Below, piece after piece: positions 7,963-15,080 of a stretch of 43,078 nt of DNA (the first letter of the stretch is position 1; the number at the start of each line of letters is the position of its first letter). A program made the translations under genes and the position numbers. The DNA lies in NCBI RefSeq assembly GCF_016718685.1, contig NZ_JADKCX010000045.1, forward strand, positions 1 through 43,078. The letters run 5' to 3'. The notes beneath the pieces are model-generated. The model did not search any database, was not told where the DNA came from, and saw only the letters and a program-made list of their open reading frames with translations. Source of the stretch: Haliscomenobacter sp. (GTDB taxonomy: Bacteria > Bacteroidota > Bacteroidia > Chitinophagales > Saprospiraceae).

Positions 7963-9459
7963 CTAATTTCTATTCACAATCCTGATCAGCTGCCCATTCG
8001 TTTCATCCGTCAAAATGTACAACTTCCCCATTGGACTTTGTAGCACTTTACGGGCCCGAACCCGGCTATCCAAAAACAGTTCTTCCACATTTTTAACGGT
8101 TTCATTTTCAAGCGTAACGCGCCAAAGGCTACCTTTGGAAAGACCCGTGACGAATAGATTACCTTTCCAGGTGGGAAACTCATCGCCGGAATAAAAGGTC
8201 AAGCCAGTAGGTGCTACCGTTTGTTGCCAGAACCAAGCGGGGGTGGTATAGGTGCTGTCTTTTAATTTGGGTGGGGAGTAGCTTTCAAAACGGTATTTCC
8301 CGGTAGTTTTGATGGGCCAGCCATAGTTTGCGCCTGCTTTTAAGACATTGATTTCATCGCCTTGCTGGGTGCCGTGTTCGCTAAACCAAATTTTTTGGGC
8401 GATAGGATCGAGGGTCAAACCTTGCGTTGCCCGAATGCCGATGGCATACAGTCCGGGTATGGCACCTGCACCAAAATCAGGGTTGTCATTCGGGATACTT
8501 CCATCGGAATTGATGCGGTATATTTTCCCTCTTTTGTCCTGCACATTTTGAGCGATGGGCAGGGCGGGTTCGTCTTTTTCCGTAAACAACCGTTCACCAA
8601 TGCTGATGTACAATTTGCCATCCGATCCAAAAGTCATCCCACCGCCATAGTGGCAACATTCATTGGTGTAAGGCGCCGCGAGCAAGAGTGTTTTGAGATT
8701 CGTCAATGCGTCATTTTCTAAAGTTGCTCGGACGACTTTGGTGGTTTTACCCGCTGCGGTTTCTGCGGTATAAGACAGGTAGAGGTATTTGTTTTGGGCA
8801 AACTGAGGGTCTAGCAATACCTCAAATTTGCCCGCATTATCGCCAAAGCCGCCAAGCGTAGTTACGATATCGCTGGGATAACCCTTGATGGAGGTTTTTA
8901 CTTTTGTTCTTAGGTTAACCTTCAATAGATTCCCTTCTTTTTCCGAGATTAACACCTCCTCTTCCGACAAAAAAGCCAGGCTCCAGGGGCGGTTCAAACC
9001 ACTTAGTACCACTTCTTTTTCTGGCGCAGCGTTTCTAATCCGGTGTGGCGTGCGGGTAGAAATTTTGTCAAATATCAACCAGCCCTCAGTTGTTTTCATC
9101 AAATTGAAGTAGTCGGTGAATTTATCCGTAGCCGTATGGATTTCCACCTTCGATCCGGCAATCAGGTTATCCGTAATGTCCACGTAAACGATATTTGTGC
9201 TGAGGTTTTTATCCCTTTCTCTTGGCCTGAAACGACTGACGTAATCCAACTTGGGAATGAGGATAAATTGCCCGGTACGATAATTGTAATTTTTCAACTG
9301 GCAAGAGTGGTGCATGGCTTTGTTCAGCTTGGCGGTATCACCAGTAGCCCAACCGTCGAAATACAATTGAATGGTGCTTTCAATTTGTTGCCGGTCGGTT
9401 TGGGCAAAAGAGCTGTAGCAAGTTAGGCACAGTGCCAACAGTACGAGTGTATTTTTCAT
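7963..9459 (-). CDS. NTF2/lumazine-binding-like domain fused to a PQQ-type glucose/sorbosone dehydrogenase
   Basis: The 498-residue protein has a signal peptide (MKNTLVLLALCLTCYSSFAQ). An NTF2/Lumazine_bd-like domain follows at about residues 22-140 (IESTIQLYFDGWATGDTAKL ... TTEGWLIFDKI). From about residue 148 to the end is a six-bladed GSDH propeller with LNRPWSLAFL, GGGMTFGSDGKLYISIGE, FSEHGTQQGDEIN (family motif EHGxxxGDE) and VLQSPMGKLYILTDE. Proteins of this group oxidise sugars in the periplasm using PQQ, though many members are untested. The fusion with an NTF2-like domain is less usual but the frame is uninterrupted. It sits 107 bases after the AraC regulator and 149 bases before the TonB receptor, all on the minus strand. 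Two direct repeats in its upstream region may be regulator sites. Confidence 0.88.
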   Translation of the reverse strand: MKNTLVLLALCLTCYSSFAQTDRQQIESTIQLYFDGWATGDTAKLNKAMHHSCQLKNYNYRTGQFILIPKLDYVSRFRPRERDKNLSTNIVYVDITDNLIAGSKVEIHTATDKFTDYFNLMKTTEGWLIFDKISTRTPHRIRNAAPEKEVVLSGLNRPWSLAFLSEEEVLISEKEGNLLKVNLRTKVKTSIKGYPSDIVTTLGGFGDNAGKFEVLLDPQFAQNKYLYLSYTAETAAGKTTKVVRATLENDALTNLKTLLLAAPYTNECCHYGGGMTFGSDGKLYISIGERLFTEKDEPALPIAQNVQDKRGKIYRINSDGSIPNDNPDFGAGAIPGLYAIGIRATQGLTLDPIAQKIWFSEHGTQQGDEINVLKAGANYGWPIKTTGKYRFESYSPPKLKDSTYTTPAWFWQQTVAPTGLTFYSGDEFPTWKGNLFVTGLSKGSLWRVTLENETVKNVEELFLDSRVRARKVLQSPMGKLYILTDETNGQLIRIVNRN

Positions 9460-9490
9460 TTTTAAAATTTAAAAATTCAGAATACACAAA

Positions 9491-9522
9491 TGTCCAAAAG
9501 GAGCAGGGAAAAATTGTCCAAA
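9491..9522. promoter_or_regulatory. paired direct repeat TGTCCAAA, possible AraC-type operator
   Basis: TGTCCAAA occurs at 9491-9498 and again at 9515-9522, a 24-base period, about two helical turns. The pair lies 32-63 bases upstream of the dehydrogenase ATG (9459) and directly after the AraC-family regulator gene. AraC proteins commonly bind direct repeats about 21 bases apart, so these are candidate half-sites. This is inference from position and spacing. Confidence 0.35.
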
Positions 9523-9566
9523 TAAGGGTTTCCAGGAGTTCGGATTTATAAATGCGGAGTAAAAAT

Positions 9567-10619
9567 TTATATTTTAACAATGTGCTGTCTATGTTTAGCC
9601 GGAGTCACCCCTTTGATCTTTTTAAAAGTGCTGAAAAAAGTAGATTTTGAATTAAAGCCCACTTCGTCCCCAATGCCTTCGATGGAGAGCAGCGTATCGG
9701 TTTCCAATAATTTACAAGCTTCAAGGATGCGGTATTCATTGATGAATTGGGTGAAATTTTTACCCAAATTGTCATTTAAAAACTGAGACAATTGGTGGGG
9801 CGAAAGGCGCAATTCCTGGGCAAGGTCTTGCAGTTTTAGATTGGGGTTTCTAAAAACCTGTTTTTCTTTCATGAGTTGTTCCAGCTTGTTCTGCCAAAGT
9901 ATAGCTTCTTCATCACTCAGTTTTTTGGAATTTAAGCGAGCCGTATTTGGGAACAAATCGTCATTCTTTTTTCGGTTCAATAAAATAAAAATGCTGACAT
10001 ACAAAGCAAAGGAAAAAGTAATGGCAGCGCTGATGTACGGTAGTCCACCCCAATATGCCCACAGAAACGCCGCAAAAATCAACACATTGATGAGGTAAAT
10101 GGAAGCCATCCAAAGATCATAGGGTTTGGCTTCTGCTCGCTGGAAAAATACCTTCTTCAACACCTCTTTCATTAAAATGCCCGACGCAGCTACGTAAACT
10201 GCCCATTCCGTATAGATGATCGGCACATAAACCCGATTCCAAACCCAGGGGTATTGTTGATAAGGCAAAATGATGCCTCCTAAGGTGATGAGCAAAAAGA
10301 GAACCAAAAGGTGGATAGCCCAATGACGGGGCAAAGATTTGACCGGATTCAAACCCGATTTTAAGAAAAAGTAAAGCGTAGGCCCAATGAAAAAACAGGC
10401 GGATAGCCCAATTTGCAAATAGATTTTGGGCAAATCATGGTCGAAATAGAACAAAACGGACTTGCCAACCCTCAAGCTCAAGGCCAAGAGCAATGCGCCT
10501 AGAAAATAATGAGCTACAGTTTTTCTTTTGGCAAAAAAGAAAAAATAGCTACTCAACAACAAGCCATTAAATGCGCCCAGCGCACTGAAAAAGAAGAATA
10601 TGCTTTTGCTTAACTCCAT
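9567..10619 (-). CDS. membrane-bound AraC-family transcriptional regulator (7TM + HTH_18)
   Basis: The 350-residue product has about seven hydrophobic helices in residues 1-220, for example IFFFFSALGAFNGLLLSSYF and ISAAITFSFALYVSIFILL. A Lys-rich linker follows, then a C-terminal AraC/XylS DNA-binding domain at about residues 255-350 (NPNLKLQDLAQELRLSPHQL ... DEVGFNSKSTFFSTFKKIKG). This 7TM-HTH architecture is common in Bacteroidota and probably senses a signal at the membrane and controls nearby genes. The adjoining dehydrogenase, 107 bases downstream, is the obvious candidate target. The ATG at 10619 begins a plausible first helix. On the minus strand TACCTTTG at 10651-10644 resembles a -7 element, but no convincing -33 element accompanies it. 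Confidence 0.9.
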   Translation of the reverse strand: MELSKSIFFFFSALGAFNGLLLSSYFFFFAKRKTVAHYFLGALLLALSLRVGKSVLFYFDHDLPKIYLQIGLSACFFIGPTLYFFLKSGLNPVKSLPRHWAIHLLVLFLLITLGGIILPYQQYPWVWNRVYVPIIYTEWAVYVAASGILMKEVLKKVFFQRAEAKPYDLWMASIYLINVLIFAAFLWAYWGGLPYISAAITFSFALYVSIFILLNRKKNDDLFPNTARLNSKKLSDEEAILWQNKLEQLMKEKQVFRNPNLKLQDLAQELRLSPHQLSQFLNDNLGKNFTQFINEYRILEACKLLETDTLLSIEGIGDEVGFNSKSTFFSTFKKIKGVTPAKHRQHIVKI

Positions 10620-10827
10620 ACTATTCTAGATTGCTCAACAAGGCAAAGGTAGTCGATATAAAACTTTTCCGCAGCACTCGATTTGTCTTTTATTGATACA
10701 TTGGGAGCCTTTTGAGTTGATGCCGACAACGAATATACCCCACAAAAAATCACCCCCACCACTGACTTTAGTTTTTTCAACAAAGCCCCCAATACCAACA
10801 ACTTGAAGCATCAAATTCCTCAAAACC

Positions 10828-11010
10828 ATGAAAGAACAAATTCAACGTCACGCCTCCAGCAACCCCATTTATGGGATGGGTTTTATCGGAGCGCTTGTAT
10901 ATTACCTTTCCCATGCCACAAGTTTTTGGGTGGGCGTTTTAGGGATTTTAAAGGCTATTTTTTGGCCCGGTTTTTTGGTATATGAAGCGCTTAAAGCCTT
11001 GGGAATGTAA
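10828..11010 (+). CDS. small conserved membrane protein (60 aa)
   Basis: This short protein starts MKEQIQRHASSNPIYGMGFI and continues with a hydrophobic stretch rich in Gly and aromatic residues (GALVYYLSHATSFWVGVLGI, then KAIFWPGFLVYEALKALGM). One long or two short membrane helices are likely. I recall similar 55-65-residue proteins with a GFIGALVYY-like core in Bacteroidota and other bacteria, so I judge it real; no function is known. A parallel out-of-frame reading (10803-10985) is a shadow. The stop at 11010 lies 10 bases before the ATG of the oxidoreductase remnant. Confidence 0.65.
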   Translation: MKEQIQRHASSNPIYGMGFIGALVYYLSHATSFWVGVLGILKAIFWPGFLVYEALKALGM

Positions 11011-11020
11011 ATGTGTGCAC

Positions 11021-11585
11021 ATGAAAATCTACCTCCTCTCTCACATCCCGACGGCAAAGCCTCAACGCTGCCCTCGCCGACAGCTACGAGCAGGCTGCTC
11101 GCAACAAAGGACACGAAGTGCGTCGCCAAAACCTCGGCGAAATGCACTTTGACCCCATCCTTTGGCAGGGTTACAAAACCGTGCAAGAACTCGAACCCGA
11201 CCTCAAACAAGCTCAAGCCAACATCACCTGGTGTGAACACTGGGTCATTTTTTACCCGATTTGGTGGGGTTCGGTACCCGCGTTGTTTAAAGGCTTTTTG
11301 GACCGGACGCTTTATTCCGGTTTTGCATACAAATACCATCGGACCGACCCACTCTGGGACAAACTCCTGAAGGGCCGCTCGGCGCACCTTTTCACGACCT
11401 GCGATGCGCCCTGGTGGTGGATTTATTTCGCGTACCGCAACAGTGATTTGAATACGGTGAAGCGGGCCGTGCTCCAGTTTTGCGGCATTTCGCCCGTGAA
11501 AGTCACCCGCTTTTTCCGGGTACGCTGGACGGACGAAAAAGAGCGGCAGGGCTGGATGGAGAAAGTCAAGCAGTTGGTGGTTTGA
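11021..11585 (+). pseudogene. NAD(P)H-dependent flavodoxin-like oxidoreductase, frameshifted near N-terminus
   Basis: The C-terminal 155 residues are in one frame from about 11118 (VEHWVIFYPIWWGS-like core, seen as CEHWVIFYPIWWGSVPALFK, then GFLDRTLYSGFAYKY) and match the NQO/MdaB/KefF-type FMN reductase family. The N-terminus is spread over three frames. MKIYLL starts at 11021, SHPDGKA is in the next frame, and SLNAALADSYEQAARNKGHE is in the final frame. Joined, they read like a normal start (MKIYL..SHPDGKSLNAALADSYEQ). Two single-base losses explain this, one near 11035-11042 and one in the AAA run at 11056-11058. It is either a pseudogene or carries consensus errors. The next gene is damaged too. 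Confidence 0.8.
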
Positions 11586-11637
11586 AAGTTTTGTAAGAAG
11601 TATTATTACAAAATGTATAATCAGTCGTTTGAAAATC

Positions 11638-12465
11638 ATGAAATTCAAAGCATTATCCATTTTTTTTCTACTGGCCTACGCCATTTCCTGGCTACTTTGG
11701 TCACCGCTATGGCTGCCGTTTTTCAATGTAAAAACCGAGGCTTTTTTGCCTTATCAACACGGGTTCGGCGGTCTGGGGCCGCTGTTGGCCGCCTTTATTA
11801 CGACCGTCATTTTTGATGGCAAACCGGGGCTGCAGCTACTTTGGAAACGCCTTTTCCAATGGAAGCCATTGACCTGGACGGCAATCGCCATTTTCCTGCC
11901 TTTCGTTTTTGCCTTGCTCGGTGGCCTGATGGCTCGTTTTTCGGACGGCACTAGTCCCGATTTTTCCAAATGGGCACAAGTGACGAGTTACCTGAATTGA
12001 ACATTGCTGATTCCTGCTCTACAACATCGTCTTTTTCGGCTACGGCGAGGAGGTTGGCTGGCGGTTTGCACTACCCCGATTGCAGAAAAATACAGCGCAT
12101 TGGTCGCCACCCTCCTATTGTCAGTGTTCTGGGCGGGCTGGCATCTGCCACTTTTTGCTTACCGGCCTGGCTACACCTCGATGGATGTGGCGGGTGCGGC
12201 AGGATGGTTTTTTAGTATTGTGGCGGGCGCGGTGCTGTTCACCTGGTTGTTTAACGGTTCGCGGGGCAGCCTACTGGCTTGCGCCCTGTTTCACGGGCTG
12301 ACCGACGTGGTTTTCCTCTGTGACTACGGCAATGACAACATGATGCAGCATATCGGGATGCTGGTTACGCTCTGGGGGTTGGCGGTGTTGCTGATTTGGG
12401 GTTGGCGAAATTTAGCTCCGGGCGAACGGGAAACAACAACAACTTCTGGCATCGAAAAAGGCTAG
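11638..12465 (+). pseudogene. CPBP-family intramembrane metalloprotease, interrupted
   Basis: The first part (11638-12000) encodes MKFKALSIFFLLAYAISWLL and further membrane helices, then stops at TGA 11998-12000. The conserved glutamate motif of the CPBP/Abi family, YNIVFFGYGEEVGWRFALPR, is encoded at about 12020-12080 in another frame. The rest (KYSALVATLLLSVFWAGWHL, with the second motif FWAGWHLP, to 12465) is back in the first frame. At least two indels and one stop separate the parts; one looks like loss of an A in the run at 12075-12079. CPBP proteins are membrane proteases linked to prenyl-protein processing or bacteriocin immunity. As sequenced it cannot make a full protein. The stop lies 2 bases before the next ATG, so it belongs to the same cluster. 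Confidence 0.82.
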
Positions 12466-12467
12466 TC

Positions 12468-13235
12468 ATGCAAATCATCAGCATCACGCCCAACAACCTC
12501 GACCACGAGCACATCTGCTGTGCCATTGGCAACGACAAGGAAAATACCCGCCGCACCCAAACCAAAAAGGACTGGCTGAAAGGCCGTTTTGCGGAGGGTT
12601 TGGTGTTCAAACGCCTGGATGCCCGGGGCAAAGTTTTTATTGAATACATGCCCATCGAGCGGGTGTGGAAGCCCCTGGTGGGCCAAAATTTCATGGTCAT
12701 CAATTGTTTGTGGGTTTCCGGGCAGTTCAAAGGCCAGGGCTATTCCAAACAATTGCTTCAGGAATGCCTCACCAATGCCCGCGCCGCAGGGATGGACGGC
12801 GTGGCAGTGGTCACGAGCAGCAAGGTTAAACCGTTTTTGACCGACAAGAAATTTTACCTCAACCAGGGATTTGCAACAGTTGATACAGCCCCACCTTATT
12901 TTGAGTTGCTGGCCCTCCGGTTCAAACTTGATGCGCCCGCACCGCGCTTTGCCGAGCACATCAAAACTGGAAGTACCCACATTGACAAAAAGGGTTTTAC
13001 CTTCGTTTTTTCAAACCAATGCCCGTTTATGGAAGATTACGGCGGCAGGATTTATGCGGAAATGGCCCAAAAACAGGGTTTCGAGACGCAGGTTATTCAC
13101 TTGAAAAATTATGCAGCAGCGCAGCGATACGGCAGCCCCTTCGGAACCTTCGGCCTCTGGTTTGACGGGATTTTTCAATTTCACGAACTGATGACGGAGG
13201 CTAAATTTGAGCAATTTTTAGACAGCATTCAGTAA
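12468..13235 (+). CDS. GNAT N-acetyltransferase with C-terminal YoaP domain
   Basis: I chose the ATG at 12468 because it begins a typical family start (MQIISITPNNLDHEHICCAI) and lies 2 bases after the preceding stop; 24 extra upstream codons in the open frame are unlikely. The 255-residue protein has a GNAT domain (residues about 1-150) with the acetyl-CoA loop WVSGQFKGQGYSKQLLQECL. The C-terminal part (about 165-255) carries FSNQCPFMEDYGGRIYAEMA and matches the YoaP-like domain. YoaP proteins are poorly characterised acetyltransferases. The stop codon overlaps the next ATG by one base (TAATG), showing translational coupling with the toroid protein. Confidence 0.88.
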   Translation: MQIISITPNNLDHEHICCAIGNDKENTRRTQTKKDWLKGRFAEGLVFKRLDARGKVFIEYMPIERVWKPLVGQNFMVINCLWVSGQFKGQGYSKQLLQECLTNARAAGMDGVAVVTSSKVKPFLTDKKFYLNQGFATVDTAPPYFELLALRFKLDAPAPRFAEHIKTGSTHIDKKGFTFVFSNQCPFMEDYGGRIYAEMAQKQGFETQVIHLKNYAAAQRYGSPFGTFGLWFDGIFQFHELMTEAKFEQFLDSIQ

Positions 13236-14158
13236 TGGAAACGAGTTCGATGTATAATTGGCTTCTTGAAGGCGACGTCGCCATCCAATTTCAGGTACAA
13301 CGCGACCTGTTTGGCGAATTGAACCTCGATCTCCAGCGTCGCATCAAAACCGAGGGCTGGGGCAGGGCGTTTTTGGAAAAAAGAAACCCGAATGGGGGCT
13401 GGGGACAGGATTATTATCAACCCAAGTGGATTTCAACGCACTATACCTTGCTCGATCTGAAAAACCTGCAAATCGAGCCCGAGGTGCCGGAAATCTGCCA
13501 AACCATCGAGCAAGTACTTCAGACCGAAAAAGGCCCCGATGGCGGGATTCTGCCCATTGGTTCGACCCGCCGGAGCGATGTATGTGTGAACGGGATGTTC
13601 CTCAATTTTGCCTGTTACTTTGGCGCAGCGGAAGCCGATTTGCAATCAATAGTAGATTTTTTATTGAAACAAAGGGTTGCCGACGGCGGTTTCAACTGCC
13701 AGTCTAACCGCCAGGGTTGTGTACATAGTTCACTACATTCGACTATCTCGGTGCTGGAAGGCATTTCGGAATACCAACAGAACGGCTATACCTATCGCCT
13801 GTCGGAATTGCTCGCGGCGGCCGCTACTTCGCAGGAATTCATCTTACTGCATCGGCTGTTTAAATCGGATAAAACCGGGGCTGTTATTGACCACAAGATG
13901 ACCATGCTTTCCTGGCCGAGCCGCTGGAAATACGACATTTTGCGCGCCCTGGACTATTTCCAAAAGGCAAATTTACCCTACGACCCCAGAATGGACGATG
14001 CCCTGCATCAGTTGCGCTCCAAACGCAAAGCTGATGGCAAGTGGCCCTTGCAAGCCAAACACCCTGGGCAAGTGCATTTCGAGATGGAAAAACCCGGGCA
14101 GCCGAGTCGTTGGAATTCGCTGCGGGCTTTGCGGGTGCTAAGGGCATACAAGTGCTGA
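13235..14158 (+). CDS. alpha/alpha-toroid (squalene cyclase/prenyltransferase-like) protein, uncharacterised
   Basis: The 307-residue product contains repeated QW-like and helical-hairpin signatures: FLEKRNPNGGWGQDYYQPKW, EKGPDGGILPIGSTRRSDVC, KQRVADGGFNCQSNRQGC and KRKADGKWPLQ. The pattern of a helix followed by DGG(F/I/W) is characteristic of terpenoid cyclase/prenyltransferase toroids. It lacks a recognisable DxDD proton-donor motif and is half the length of squalene-hopene cyclase, so a standard triterpene cyclase is unlikely. It may be a binding or degradative protein using the same fold. The ATG overlaps the YoaP-gene stop by one base. Function unknown. Confidence 0.75.
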   Translation: METSSMYNWLLEGDVAIQFQVQRDLFGELNLDLQRRIKTEGWGRAFLEKRNPNGGWGQDYYQPKWISTHYTLLDLKNLQIEPEVPEICQTIEQVLQTEKGPDGGILPIGSTRRSDVCVNGMFLNFACYFGAAEADLQSIVDFLLKQRVADGGFNCQSNRQGCVHSSLHSTISVLEGISEYQQNGYTYRLSELLAAAATSQEFILLHRLFKSDKTGAVIDHKMTMLSWPSRWKYDILRALDYFQKANLPYDPRMDDALHQLRSKRKADGKWPLQAKHPGQVHFEMEKPGQPSRWNSLRALRVLRAYKC

Positions 14159-14217
14159 CATTGGGTTATCGGTGTCCAGTTTATCGTTGTTTTGTCTCAC
14201 AAAAATTGATTTCAATC

Positions 14218-14847
14218 ATGGAAAAAATCGACCTGACTAAACTCCACAAAAAATACTACACCGCCAAAACTACCCCGGAAATTGTGGACATCGAAACCGC
14301 GCGCTACGTCTCTATTTTGGGCAAGGGCGACCCTTCCAGCGAGGCTTTTTCGGCAGACATTCAGTTGCTGTATCCCGTAGCTTATGCCATCAAGTTCAGC
14401 TGCAAGGAGGCGGGCAAAGACTTCGCGGTATCGAAATTGGAGGGGCAATGGTGGTACGACGAGCAAAAATTTGGCAAGCCGACCATGTCCGAAGCCCCCC
14501 AAAAAGTGCCCCGCAGCGCTTGGGAATACCGTCTGCTCATCCGCTTGCCCGATTTTGTGGACGAAAAAATGGTCAATTCAGCAGTCGCTTCGGTCACTTC
14601 GAAAAAAAATATACCCGCTGCGGCACGGGTGCATTTTTTTGAAATGACGGAGGGAAAATGTGTACAAATGTTGCATGTCGGAGCCTTTGCCGAGGAACCC
14701 GCTTCACTGCAAAAAATGCTCGATTTCATGCAGGCAAAAGGCATGTCCCAAAATGGTCTGCACCACGAAATTTACCTTTCCGATTTTCGGAAAACTGCAG
14801 CGGAGAAGTTGAAAACTATTTTGCGGGAGCCGTTCAAAACAACTTAA
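14218..14847 (+). CDS. GyrI-like small-molecule-binding domain protein
   Basis: The ATG at 14218 starts MEKIDLTKLHKKYYTAKTTP; an open frame extends upstream but overlaps the toroid gene and lacks family character. The 209-residue protein shows GyrI-like features: IETARYVSILGKGDPSSEAF near the start, YRLLIRLPDFVDEKMV in the middle and LHHEIYLSDFRKTAAEKLKT at the end, which resembles the xHEIYLSDxR motif seen in stand-alone GyrI-like proteins. Family members bind small molecules and some hydrolyse cyclopropanoid toxins or bind gyrase. It follows the toroid gene after 59 bases and ends the cluster. The role in detoxification is inference. Confidence 0.85.
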   Translation: MEKIDLTKLHKKYYTAKTTPEIVDIETARYVSILGKGDPSSEAFSADIQLLYPVAYAIKFSCKEAGKDFAVSKLEGQWWYDEQKFGKPTMSEAPQKVPRSAWEYRLLIRLPDFVDEKMVNSAVASVTSKKNIPAAARVHFFEMTEGKCVQMLHVGAFAEEPASLQKMLDFMQAKGMSQNGLHHEIYLSDFRKTAAEKLKTILREPFKTT

Positions 14848-15080
14848 AATGTTCCGAAAACACCTCGTTGATGCGCAGCTCTTTGTAACGGGATATTGAA
14901 TTGCATCGCTGGTTCAATGTCTCCAGACCATTCCCCCGCATCTTTCCCTTCCGCATCACCAAATAAATCTCTATTTTTGCAAGCCAAAATCGGGTTACAA
15001 GTGTTTGATTGATCTAAGTCAAAGCAACGATGGCAAACAAGCCAGACCTTTGTAGCCCAAGCACAAAAACAGAGAAGAAG
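14848..15080 (+). promoter_or_regulatory. leader region of metH with a possible -7 element
   Basis: No gene is seen here. TATTTTTG at 14972-14979 matches the TAnnTTTG element of Bacteroidota promoters and would give a leader of about 95 bases for metH. No good -33 TTTG stands 19-20 bases upstream. I looked for SAM and cobalamin riboswitch cores and did not find them. Confidence 0.3.

Noticed and set aside
14848..15080. SAM or cobalamin riboswitch upstream of metH
   Set aside because: No recognisable conserved core or kissing-loop structure was found on the plus strand.
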